A program made the translations under genes and the position numbers. The notes under the pieces were generated by a model. That model searched no databases. It was given only the letters and a program-made list of their open reading frames with translations, and was not told where the DNA came from. Of a DNA stretch of 64,000 nt, positions 25,321 through 33,583 are shown one piece after another (the first letter of the stretch is position 1; each line of letters opens with the position of its first letter). The DNA lies in NCBI GenBank assembly GCA_016718845.1, contig JADKCK010000017.1, positions 76,776 to 140,775 of the forward strand, read 5' to 3'. This stretch comes from Sphingobacteriales bacterium (GTDB lineage Bacteria > Bacteroidota > Bacteroidia > Chitinophagales > UBA2359).

Positions 25321-25672
25321 TTATCGGGGAATAACTAATGTGCCGCGCTGTAATAGGTTGTTGTGGACTTCTCTATCCGAAACTAACACGACCGTTTTTT
25401 CTACATCTGCCAAATGTTTATTAACGGCAGATAAACCTTCTTCCTATTTCGTGCCTTCTACACCTTCAAATTCCTTGGTTCCTTTTCTGCTCCAATATTT
25501 TTGGTAGATAATACCCTATGGAATACCTTGTTCGTCTAAGGCAAGAACATTATGCTGCAAAATACCTTTTATATTGCCTTGTATGATGCTTAATCCTTCC
25601 ATGGCACCCTTACAAGATAAGCCTTTGGAGAGGTTGGGTGGGGCTTCGGGGAGGAGACTTTTGTCGCACATT
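25321..25672 (-). pseudogene. IS4-family transposase remnant
   Basis: Read on the minus strand from about 25600, the frame gives ILQHNVLALDEQGIP, a stop, GIIYQKYWSRKGTKEFEGVE, a second stop, and VEKTVVLVSDREVHNNLLQR. This is the order and wording of the central part of IS4-type transposases: the HSVLAL...PLGL segment, the KES.RWLE-like segment and the DRE motif that precedes the second catalytic aspartate. Two in-frame stops and missing ends show that it is dead. The first 70 bases on its 5' side belong to the repeat that precedes WG genes. Confidence 0.6.
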
Positions 25673-25722
25673 TTTTAAATTTCCTTCTTTAAACAAACAA
25701 AGGAGGGCTAAATTTTAACACT
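25640..25722. repeat. WG-gene upstream element, copy 1
   Basis: CTTCTTTAAACAAACAAAGG, AGGGCTAAATTTTAAC and ACTTTTGTCGCACA here match the region just upstream of the decayed WG gene (48569-48650, other strand) almost exactly, and more loosely the region upstream of the intact WG gene (45418-45500). The duplicated unit therefore includes the 5' flank as well as the gene. Confidence 0.65.
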
Positions 25723-28047
25723 ATGAAACTTTTTTTTGCTTTTTGTTTGTTGTTGGTTGGTGTTGGGGTGTTGGGGCAAGCCGACACCAGCACATTGCAT
25801 AATCCTACTATTATTGTGAATGATAGTGGTAGTACTAGAGTGCAAATGGTAACAACTGCTAACGATACTTTGTTGTTAGTGGCTTGTAGTATGTTGATTG
25901 GTGATTATCCTGAATTAAACGACCGTAATGCTAACAAATTAGCCGACTATTACGGTAATAAAGGTATTTTGGTTAATTTACCTAATCTTTCGTTTGTTGC
26001 TTATAAAGGGGGTAAATATGGTTTATCGGACTGGAAAGGTGAGTTGCTGACACCTTATATCTACGATACTATCTATCGTTTTGATGACAATGGTATTGCT
26101 TTGGTTAGGCAGAATGGTAAAGTGGGTTTGCTGCATAAAAGTGGTAAGTTGTGGGCGCAAGCTGTTTTTGATTATGTTGGTTTGGGTATTAACAATGTGT
26201 ATCGGGCGGCTACTAAGCAGCGTTTTACGGCAATTGTAGTGGGCAAAGATGGCAAATATGGTGTTATTGATACACTTGAACAAGTGCTTGTGCCTTTGTG
26301 GTATAACAACATTTGGCGCGCGGTTGATGCCGATAGTGTAAAACAAAGCTCATTTGGGGTACAGTTTCCAGATACCGATTTTTGGATTAAATTGCCCGAA
26401 AAATATAGCAACGTAACCAACAATATGGCTTATAATAGGCAGCCCGTGATGATGAATGACAAATTTGGGTGTGTTGATAAGCATGATAATCTTGTTATCC
26501 CGCTTATTTATGATTGCATTTGGACATTTTATAATGGACTTGCTGTTGCACAGGTAGGTAACAAGGTGGGTATTATCGACACCTTAGGCAATGCAGTTGT
26601 ACCTATTGTTTACAACGCTATCACTCAATTTAATAAAGGCGTACTTATTGCATTAACAGATAAAGGTACTTTTATTTTACTAAACAATAAATCCGAAATT
26701 GTTACACAAAATGTGTATCGTTTTGAAAATTTGCCTTGGTATCTACCTGTTTATCTTAAAATTCCTTACATAGACCCCAGAATTTGGTGTGGTACGGGAT
26801 TAGTGTATCCTACTAAATTTGAAGCACCTGTGCCTAATGGTTTGGTGTTTGAGAAAGGACAAATGGTGGCTTATAAACAGGACTCTACGCAGCTTGTTAA
26901 TGGACAGGCGGCTGTTAAAGTGGTTTATTTAGATACGCTTGGCAAGGAAATAGATGTAGACCCGCTTAGTGAACTGTTAAATTTTAAAAACGGTTTAGCC
27001 ATAAACAGTAAAGATGGCTTAAATGGTTTGGTTAACGAAAAAGGACAATGGGTTGTACCTGCCAAATATGGAGATATCCAACCTTATAATCAGTTTGGTT
27101 GGTATTATTGTTTTACTACCGACCGACAATATGAGCATTTGTATGCTACTACCACAGAGTATCAGGCGTTTGGGGAAGATAAACTAAAGTATCGGTTTGT
27201 AGATGATGCTAATCCTACATTAAAATCTAATCATACCTTAATACTAAACGAGCTTAATAGATATAGTATGGTTGATTTGGATAAAAAGGTGCTTGTGCCA
27301 AGTATTTACGATACGTGTGTAGTAGTTGATAAAACCATTTTTTTTAGAAAAGACCATAAATGGGGTGTTTGGGATTCGAAGGGTAAAAATATTTTGCCTT
27401 GTGTGTACGATGAACTTAAACGTTTTCCAGAAGGCGAACCTATTAGTTTAGTAATGGTTAAGCAAAATAATAAATGGGCTATATTTAACCTAAAACAGGC
27501 TAAGTTTATCAGTAAGTTTGTTTATGATGACATTATTAAACAGTACGGTTCTCATAGTATTATACTATCATTGGCAAAAAAAGATGGCTTATATGGTGCT
27601 TGCGATATTAGTGGTAAAGAGGTAATTCCGATTATTTATAAAGTGGCTGCTAGTACTGTTTATTCAACAATCTATCGTAATGGTGTAAATTGCTTTGCGT
27701 TTGTGAAAGATGATAAAGTATTGTTGTTTGATGCAAAAACAGGTGCATTTGTCAAAACATGGCTTTATCTGCCCAAAAATACTTTAATTATCGAACAAAA
27801 AGGTACTAATGCTGATGAAAAAAGCTATCAATTGCAAAACACTAATGGCACAGAGCTAAGTTCAGTTTATGATGATATGCGCTGGCAAGGTGACGAACAG
27901 GGTACTTTTATTTGGGCATTTAAAAGTAAAGGAGAAACACTGCTTAGTAGTACAGGTAAAGAGTTGTTACCTTTGGGTGTTTTTGGGTTTCGTAGTTATG
28001 GCGATGGCTTAGTAGAGGTTGATAGCCTTAGTGCGTGGATTGGTTAA
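25723..28047 (+). CDS. WG-repeat secreted protein 1, N-terminal part (frameshifted)
   Basis: The open segment is 774 aa. Residues 1-19 form a signal peptide (MKLFFAFCLLLVGVGVLGQA, identical in all three paralogues). The rest is a long array of WG/KWGxxD-type beta repeats, for example GKYGVIDTLEQVLVPLWYNN, NKVGIIDTLGNAVVPIVYN and NKWAIFNLKQAKFISKFVYD. WG repeats build extended beta structures; the role is unknown, and a periplasmic or surface location is inferred from the signal peptide. The segment ends in SLSAWIG. At about 28028-28031 the frame must shift by one to continue with VRGLVNVFGKVVV in the next segment, giving about 1010 aa in total, close to the 1016 aa of the intact paralogue. 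Confidence 0.82.
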   Translation: MKLFFAFCLLLVGVGVLGQADTSTLHNPTIIVNDSGSTRVQMVTTANDTLLLVACSMLIGDYPELNDRNANKLADYYGNKGILVNLPNLSFVAYKGGKYGLSDWKGELLTPYIYDTIYRFDDNGIALVRQNGKVGLLHKSGKLWAQAVFDYVGLGINNVYRAATKQRFTAIVVGKDGKYGVIDTLEQVLVPLWYNNIWRAVDADSVKQSSFGVQFPDTDFWIKLPEKYSNVTNNMAYNRQPVMMNDKFGCVDKHDNLVIPLIYDCIWTFYNGLAVAQVGNKVGIIDTLGNAVVPIVYNAITQFNKGVLIALTDKGTFILLNNKSEIVTQNVYRFENLPWYLPVYLKIPYIDPRIWCGTGLVYPTKFEAPVPNGLVFEKGQMVAYKQDSTQLVNGQAAVKVVYLDTLGKEIDVDPLSELLNFKNGLAINSKDGLNGLVNEKGQWVVPAKYGDIQPYNQFGWYYCFTTDRQYEHLYATTTEYQAFGEDKLKYRFVDDANPTLKSNHTLILNELNRYSMVDLDKKVLVPSIYDTCVVVDKTIFFRKDHKWGVWDSKGKNILPCVYDELKRFPEGEPISLVMVKQNNKWAIFNLKQAKFISKFVYDDIIKQYGSHSIILSLAKKDGLYGACDISGKEVIPIIYKVAASTVYSTIYRNGVNCFAFVKDDKVLLFDAKTGAFVKTWLYLPKNTLIIEQKGTNADEKSYQLQNTNGTELSSVYDDMRWQGDEQGTFIWAFKSKGETLLSSTGKELLPLGVFGFRSYGDGLVEVDSLSAWIG

Positions 28048-28753
28048 TGTTTTTGGCAAAGTGGTAGTACATTGCAAGTATCAATCTATTGATGTTGAAA
28101 ATTATGCTGGTTTATATCGTGCGCAAAAAAACGATACTGCTTTGTGGGTTGATAGGTATGGCAATGAGTATAGTTGTGCTAAATATGGAGTTGATAGATT
28201 TGGTTTATCGAGTAAGTATACGGCGGTTTATTATCCGCGAGATAGCGTTTGTGTGGTAGATAAGGCAAATAAGGTTGTAAGCTTGATGAATGGGTATGCC
28301 AATTATAAACAGCTAAAAAACAAACCCTATTTTTTGGTGTCTAAAAATGGGTATTGGGGCATGATAGATAGCTCGTTGCAGGTAGTAGTGCCAACTATTT
28401 ATACGCAAATAGAAGAAGCCGAAAATGGTTTGTTAAAGGTGGCACTAAAAAATAAATGGGGGTATATTAATTTGCAAAACAGGGTTATTATACCTATTAC
28501 TTATCAGGGCTTTAATACTAATAATGGTACTTTATTTGAAACTCAATTAAATAATTATTGGGGTGTGGTTGATACAAATGGTAAAGTGATTGTACCTTTT
28601 GAATACAACAGTACTAGCATTGAGCTATATAATTACGATACGCCAAACTTAACCCGAATTAATGTGTTTAAGAATGGCAAATATGGCTATATTGATGTAA
28701 ACAATGGAGTAGCGTTGCCTTGTATTTGGCGCAATGCGTGGGGTATGCAATAA
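28019..28753 (+). CDS. WG-repeat secreted protein 1, C-terminal part
   Basis: This 244-aa segment completes the split WG gene. It carries further repeats (NGYWGMIDSSLQVVVPTIYT, NKWGYINLQNRVIIPITYQG, NYWGVVDTNGKVIVPFEYN, GKYGYIDVNNGVALPCIW) and aligns with the last quarter of the intact paralogue, ending about where that protein ends. The listed ATG is simply the first start after the frameshift; there is no signal peptide, so it is not expected to work as a separate gene. Downstream comes a GC-rich intergenic repeat. Confidence 0.75.
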   Translation: MIALVRGLVNVFGKVVVHCKYQSIDVENYAGLYRAQKNDTALWVDRYGNEYSCAKYGVDRFGLSSKYTAVYYPRDSVCVVDKANKVVSLMNGYANYKQLKNKPYFLVSKNGYWGMIDSSLQVVVPTIYTQIEEAENGLLKVALKNKWGYINLQNRVIIPITYQGFNTNNGTLFETQLNNYWGVVDTNGKVIVPFEYNSTSIELYNYDTPNLTRINVFKNGKYGYIDVNNGVALPCIWRNAWGMQ

Positions 28754-28764
28754 ATGTTCTCAAA

Positions 28765-28870
28765 GCCCCCCCTTGCCCCGCTAAAGGTGGGGAATTAGAA
28801 AGTGTGTGACAAAAGTTCTTTCCTTTGGAGGGGCTTGGGGGAGGCTTTGAGGGGCTTTGGGTGGGCAAGG
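28765..28870. repeat. GC-rich intergenic repeat with AGTGTGTGACAAAAGT core
   Basis: The 16-mer AGTGTGTGACAAAAGT at 28801-28816 is flanked by GGGG/CCCC-rich arms. The same 16-mer occurs at 45468-45483 and 48619-48634, and a variant lies at about 25657-25670 on the other strand. In the 45440-45500 copy the arms are clear hairpins (CCCCTCC-AAA-GGAGGGG and CCCCTCC-TTT-GGAGGGG). All copies flank WG genes. Confidence 0.6.
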
Positions 28871-28986
28871 TGGGACTTTTAGGCGTTTAAATAAAAACTT
28901 TTTTTTGTACTTTTAAGCAACCATTTTGTTTTAAGATGCGTTATACTAGTAGTTTTTATCCTTTATTAACCTAAAAATATTTTGTT

Positions 28987-31053
28987 ATGAACCAAAGAAC
29001 ACTTTTTTTATTGCTTAGTTTGTTTGTGGGCTTGGCATCTGCCAAACAAACAGCAAGTGCTACACCAACGGTTTATAGTCAGTTGTGCGAGCTTAATAAA
29101 TATTGGGTGCAACACCCTATTGCCGATGTTGCATTACAGCAAAGTTACGAGTTTGCCGACCATGAGGCACTTATTCGGTATCATTTGATGAATGTGGAGT
29201 ATGTACTGCGCCATAATGCAGCAAGTAATTTATCGGCGGAGCAAAAAAATAATCGTACAAAAGCTTTAAACATTTTGCACGATTATTGGATGGCGGGCGT
29301 TTTTCCTAAAAATACGCATCACAGCATCACTATTCCGTATTTTATCGATGATTTTAACACAGCGTGTGCCGTAGGTCATTTAATTCGGGAGACAGGTTAC
29401 GAAACAGTTACTTGTAAGATTGCCGATGAGATGAATTATGCCTATATTGAACAAATGCCCTACAAAGAGCTACCTATTTGGGCAAATAAGATGGGCTTTA
29501 CCGTTGATGAGCTTAAATGGATACAACCTGCTTACTCGCCACCTATACGCATAGAAAACAGTATTACAAAAGCAGATTGCAATAGCAATAATGGAGCTAT
29601 TGATGCTACAATTGTGGAAAATGGCACGGGTGTGCCGATTAGTACTTATCCGCAAAAGTGGTACAGTTTAAAGGGCAATACTGTAGGTTTTGTAGGTGAA
29701 ACCGAAGATTTGGCAAATAAACCTGCTGGTTTGTACAAAGTTGATGTGCTTATTGGCGATGGTATGTTTCCGGTGGTGTATGATTTGATTGGTTTGGATA
29801 ATGATAGCGATATGGCTATAAATGCTACTGTACAAAACGAAACTTGCTTGGGTAGTGCCGATGGGCAGATTAGTGTAAGCATAAACGGGGGTACGCCTCC
29901 ATACGATGTGCGTTGGTATAATCAGGGTGGGCAAGTAGTTGGTAGTGGTGCTGTGCTTAGTAATTTAAGTGCAGGCAATACTGGCATAATTATGTACGAG
30001 GTAAATGTGCCGCAATATACCGTTGAGGTGACAGATGCCACAGGTTGTAAAAAGTTTGGTCAGTTTGACATAAGTTATGATCATTATAGTGACTATGGGT
30101 ATGTAAGTACTACCGAGGCTGCTTGCGGTACAAATAATGGTGTTATTACTATCAATTATCCGCCCGAAAATGGCAGTATTGTTTGGTTGCACGATGCTGC
30201 TTTGACGAACAATATTGCCAACAACTTAGCGGCAGGTGTTTATACGGTAGCTGTTACTAACGAGTGGGGTTGTGAATATGTACAACAAGTAATAGTTAAT
30301 GATGTAGGAATGAGTGGTTTTTTGTGGGATAAACTAACTGTGTCGCCCGATTATTGTGGTCAGAAGGTAGGTAGCATTAGTATCACGCATCAAGAGGGCA
30401 ATACCTACAATTGGTCGCACGATGTTAATTTGCACCTTAACCATGCCGATAGTTTGGTAGCAGGTAATTATACGGTTACGGTAACTTTGCCAAATGGTTG
30501 TAAAGCTGTACAATATGTGGCAATAAATAACCACAATAATATTTACACAGGTAGTATTGAGTTATCAAATGCTAATAGTTTGGCAGGTACATTAGGTAGT
30601 GCATCTTTAGTTATTTACGAAGAAGTAGGGCATAGCTATAGTTATGCTTGGCAGCACAATGCAGGGCTTAATAGTGCTACAGCAACGGGTTTGCAACCGG
30701 GTATTTATGGTTTAACTATCACCGACCAAACAACAGGTTGTAGCCTTGAGCAAACTTTTGAGGTTTATGACGAGGTACAATTGAGTAGTGGTATTGGTTC
30801 ATCGAACTTGGATTTACAGCCTATTGTAACAACTACTAACGAAACTCTTTATTTGGATTATAGTTATACAGGTGCATCTGCCTTGCAATTAAATGTGTTT
30901 GATGTAATGGGCAGACAAGTAGCTAGTAAGAGTTTAGGGGTTGGTAGTGGGTTTAATCGGGTTAGTTTGCCTATTGAATCACTGCCAAGTGGTGTTTATT
31001 TGCTTAGTTTAAGTACTAACAAAGGGCAGCAAGTGGTTAAATGGGTGAAGTAA
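28987..31053 (+). CDS. Surface protein with SprB-like repeats and T9SS type A sorting domain
   Basis: The product is 688 aa. A signal peptide spans about 1-19 (LFLLLSLFVGLASA). Residues 60-190 form a distinct helical domain with IPYFIDDFNTACAVGHLIRE, ADEMNYAYIEQMPYKELPIW and FTVDELKWIQPAY, found at the N-terminus of some Bacteroidota secreted proteins; its function is unknown to me. Residues 190-600 contain several SprB-type repeats (ADCNSNNGAIDA, ETCLGSADGQISVSINGGTP, AACGTNNGVITI). The C-terminus is a T9SS type A domain (LQLNVFDVMGRQVASK to PSGVYLLSLSTNKGQQVVKW). It is thus predicted to be a surface adhesin-type protein exported by the T9SS. Confidence 0.85.
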   Translation: MNQRTLFLLLSLFVGLASAKQTASATPTVYSQLCELNKYWVQHPIADVALQQSYEFADHEALIRYHLMNVEYVLRHNAASNLSAEQKNNRTKALNILHDYWMAGVFPKNTHHSITIPYFIDDFNTACAVGHLIRETGYETVTCKIADEMNYAYIEQMPYKELPIWANKMGFTVDELKWIQPAYSPPIRIENSITKADCNSNNGAIDATIVENGTGVPISTYPQKWYSLKGNTVGFVGETEDLANKPAGLYKVDVLIGDGMFPVVYDLIGLDNDSDMAINATVQNETCLGSADGQISVSINGGTPPYDVRWYNQGGQVVGSGAVLSNLSAGNTGIIMYEVNVPQYTVEVTDATGCKKFGQFDISYDHYSDYGYVSTTEAACGTNNGVITINYPPENGSIVWLHDAALTNNIANNLAAGVYTVAVTNEWGCEYVQQVIVNDVGMSGFLWDKLTVSPDYCGQKVGSISITHQEGNTYNWSHDVNLHLNHADSLVAGNYTVTVTLPNGCKAVQYVAINNHNNIYTGSIELSNANSLAGTLGSASLVIYEEVGHSYSYAWQHNAGLNSATATGLQPGIYGLTITDQTTGCSLEQTFEVYDEVQLSSGIGSSNLDLQPIVTTTNETLYLDYSYTGASALQLNVFDVMGRQVASKSLGVGSGFNRVSLPIESLPSGVYLLSLSTNKGQQVVKWVK

Positions 31054-31151
31054 TTAGGGTTTAATCTGTTAGATTTTAGTTATAGGCTATCGGCATTGGG
31101 TAGTAGTTTTTTTATTTTGGATTGTGGTTAATTAGTTTCGTAAAACAAAAG

Positions 31152-31184
31152 TGGCTGCCTCAAAAGTAATTTTTGAGGCAGCCA
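31152..31184. terminator. Bidirectional terminator between convergent genes
   Basis: TGGCTGCCTCAAAA (31152-31165) and TTTTGAGGCAGCCA (31171-31184) form a perfect 14-bp stem with a 5-base loop, with T-rich or A-rich sequence on each side. It serves the SprB-like gene (+) and the DUF4159 gene (-). Confidence 0.85.
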
Positions 31185-31236
31185 TTTTTGCTACTAATTG
31201 CTGTAAAGGTTACTTGTAATATTGCGGTATTTGCAT

Positions 31237-31902
31237 TTAATTAGTAAAAGCATATTGCAGTAGATTAGCGCCCATTTTGAATGCATTTTCGCGGGCTTGC
31301 GGAGAGTCTTTATGCACTTCGGGGTTTTCCCAGCCGTCGCCTAAATCGCACTCGTGGCTATAAAACACTACTAAACGCCCTTGGTAAATTAAGCCATAGC
31401 CTTCGGCAGCTTTGCCATCGTGTTCGTGGATTTTAGGTAAGCCTGTTGAGAAAACATAGCGTTCTTTGGTGTAGATGGGATAAGAAAAAGGCAATTCTTG
31501 CAGTTCTAGCTCGGGAAACACTTTTTTAAGAGCTGGACGCACAAATGGGTCCATGCCATAGTTATCATCGAGGTGCAAAAAGCCACCTGCCTCTAACCAT
31601 TTACGCAAGTTGCTTGCCTCCGAGTCGTTGAATGTAATGTTACCATGCCCTGTTGCATGAACAAAGGCAAGGTTAAACAATTCGGGGCTATCGGGTTCAA
31701 CGGTAACGGGTTCGGGGTCGATGTTCATACCGAGTTGTTCGTTACAAAATTTAATTAAGTTGCCCAAAGACGTAGGATTGGCATACCAATCGCCGCCGCC
31801 TTTGTATTTTAGCAAGCCAATTTTTACGCTATTGTCTAAGGGTTGAGCTGCGCTAAGCATCAAACCTAAAGCTATGAAAGGAGCAAAAAATAATTTACGC
31901 AC
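31237..31902 (-). CDS. DUF4159 secreted protein
   Basis: The product is 221 aa. A signal peptide covers about 1-19 (FFAPFIALGLMLSAAQ). The mature protein is DUF4159: IGLLKYKGGGDWYANPTSLG, FVHATGHGNITFNDSEASNL, EAGGFLHLDDNYGMDPFVRP and VVFYSHECDLGDGWENPEVH. The fold is related to glutamine-amidotransferase/trehalose-utilisation-like domains without an obvious catalytic cysteine. In Bacteroidota such genes often sit near MoxR/BatA-type gene clusters, but none is in this window. No promoter is obvious; the leader is only 55 bp from the Rpn tail duplicate. Confidence 0.85.
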   Translation of the reverse strand: MRKLFFAPFIALGLMLSAAQPLDNSVKIGLLKYKGGGDWYANPTSLGNLIKFCNEQLGMNIDPEPVTVEPDSPELFNLAFVHATGHGNITFNDSEASNLRKWLEAGGFLHLDDNYGMDPFVRPALKKVFPELELQELPFSYPIYTKERYVFSTGLPKIHEHDGKAAEGYGLIYQGRLVVFYSHECDLGDGWENPEVHKDSPQARENAFKMGANLLQYAFTN

Positions 31903-31957
31903 GTTTTAATAATTAATGGAGATGTTGATAATTGAGTTTTTGGGAAGAGCCGAATCT

Positions 31958-32287
31958 TTACAAATTAAAGCGTTTCTTTAGTTCTTCCAGTTCTTTATAT
32001 AGCTGCTCGGCTCGTTGTTTTTCTTCCTCAGCTCGTTGTTTTTCTTCCTCAACTTGTTGGGTAGCTTGTTCGGCGCGTCGTTTTTCTTCCTCGACTTGTT
32101 GAGTGGCTTTCAAGTATTTGTCGTTTAGTTCTCTAAACTCTCTCACGTAGGTATCTTCGTACTCGTCTTCCAAATCCATTTTTCGGCGCATTTCGTCGTC
32201 GGCTGCCGCACGAGACAATCTGTCAACCATTTGTTTTATTAATGGGTCGGTTTCTTCTTCGGTAAAGTTTAGTTGATGATTTGCCAT
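31958..32287 (-). CDS. Duplicated C-terminal fragment of the Rpn-like gene
   Basis: The product is 109 aa. Apart from the first five residues (MANHQ) it copies the C-terminal third of the adjacent Rpn-like gene: LNFTEEETDPLIKQMVDRLS, RAAADDEMRRKMDLEDEYED, then a coiled coil of EEEKQRAEQ-type repeats ending LYKELEELKKRFNL. It lacks the nuclease domain. It has an ATG and an intact frame, so a free coiled-coil protein could be made, but it is more simply the product of a partial tandem duplication. It preserves the proper ending that the full-length gene has lost. Confidence 0.65.
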   Translation of the reverse strand: MANHQLNFTEEETDPLIKQMVDRLSRAAADDEMRRKMDLEDEYEDTYVREFRELNDKYLKATQQVEEEKRRAEQATQQVEEEKQRAEEEKQRAEQLYKELEELKKRFNL

Positions 32288-32551
32288 TTCGTTTATGTTG
32301 TTGATGATTATGGAAAAGTAACGTAGAAAGGTAAAAGGTAAGGGTTAATGAATTACAAATTAAAGCGTTTCTTTAGCTCTTCCAGTTCTTTATATAGCTG
32401 CTCGGCTCGTTGTTTTTCTTCTTCGGCTCGTTGTTTTTCTTCTTCGGCTCGTTGTTTTTCTTCCTCGTTGTTGTTTCTTCTTCGGTCGTTGTTTTTCTTT
32501 TTCGGTCGTTTTCTTCTTCGACTTGTTGGGTGGCTTTCAAGTATTTGTCGT

Positions 32552-33304
32552 TTAGTTCTCTAAACTCTCTACGTAGGTATCTTCGTACTCATCTTCCAAA
32601 TCCATTTTTCGGCGCATTTCGTCGTCGGCTGCCGCACGAGACAATCTGTCAACCATTTGTTTTATTAATGGGTCGGTTTCTTCTTCGGTAAAGTTTAAGT
32701 TGTGTTTATTCTCGGTTTTATATTCTTGACTAAACACTTTTAACACCTTCAAAAGCCTACTTTGTACTTTGCCTTTTAATAAAGGTATTTGAATGGTGTA
32801 AGATTCGTGGTTTAGCAACAGTAAAAAATCATCATCAGGCTTTTCGGGTAGTTCTTCGTTGGTATCGGCATTTTTGTAGGTATTTTCTACTTTTACTACG
32901 GGTACATTTGCTTTATTTAACAAAAACCCCAAAAAGTAGATGCTTACAATTTCTAAATGTTCTGTTTTTTCTTCACCAGCTACATATACAAGGTCTTCTT
33001 TTTGGTATTGTTCGCCTAAGTACCTTCGGAAACGGGCAATATTAGTGCCGCGTTTTGTTTTTTGGAGTTCTATCAGTACTTTTTTGTGCGTACCATTGGC
33101 TTGTTTGATAACGGCAACAAAATCGAGGCGCAGGACTGTTATAATTTGTGTACCTGCCATGGCAGTTGTGGTAGTTTCTTGGGGGCGTAGAGTCAACGAT
33201 ACAATGTCTGTTTTAAGTATCGTTGATAGCAATCCTTTTGCTATTTCGGTATCTTCCATCAAATACTTAAACACTACATCGTAAATGGGATTAGCTATTA
33301 TCAT
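32552..33304 (-). CDS. Rpn-like PD-(D/E)xK nuclease/transposase-family protein, frameshifted tail
   Basis: The open frame gives 250 aa. NPIYDVVFKYLMEDTEIAKG at the N-terminus and LDFVAVI...KKVLIELQKTK (about residues 70-95) are the PD-(D/E)xK core of the Rpn/PDDEXK family; Rpn proteins are DNA nucleases that promote RecA-independent recombination. After DTYV the frame ends in ESLEN because one base is missing compared with the duplicate (about 32566-32569). Restoring it reads REFRELNDKYLKATQQVEEE and then a scrambled GAA/AAA-rich coiled-coil segment down to a stop at 32353. The low-complexity tail (32420-32520) has several indels compared with the copy, so the tail seems to be decaying or unstable. 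Confidence 0.75.
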   Translation of the reverse strand: MIIANPIYDVVFKYLMEDTEIAKGLLSTILKTDIVSLTLRPQETTTTAMAGTQIITVLRLDFVAVIKQANGTHKKVLIELQKTKRGTNIARFRRYLGEQYQKEDLVYVAGEEKTEHLEIVSIYFLGFLLNKANVPVVKVENTYKNADTNEELPEKPDDDFLLLLNHESYTIQIPLLKGKVQSRLLKVLKVFSQEYKTENKHNLNFTEEETDPLIKQMVDRLSRAAADDEMRRKMDLEDEYEDTYVESLEN

Positions 33305-33583
33305 AATTGGCGTTTTTGGGGTATACGGATTGGATTATAGTTTACACACTTTAATATTTACTATGGGCGTGTGCTTAAAGCCTTCAATTATCCCACAAAG
33401 ATACACACTTTTTAGCACTTACCCAATTTTATTTTCTTAACAAAAGCAAAAATTTGGCTTTTTGTACGCTAAAATCCAAACCAAAAGCGTATTTTTACCC
33501 CCGATTTAACAAGCATTAACACCACCTCATAAGGATATTTGTTAAAAACTATTCACACGCCTATATACTAAAAAGCTAACAAA

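Noticed and set aside
32348..32691. Plus-strand open frames rich in Ser/Phe/Cys
   Set aside because: They are antisense shadows of the GAA/AAA-rich coiled-coil tail of the Rpn-like gene.
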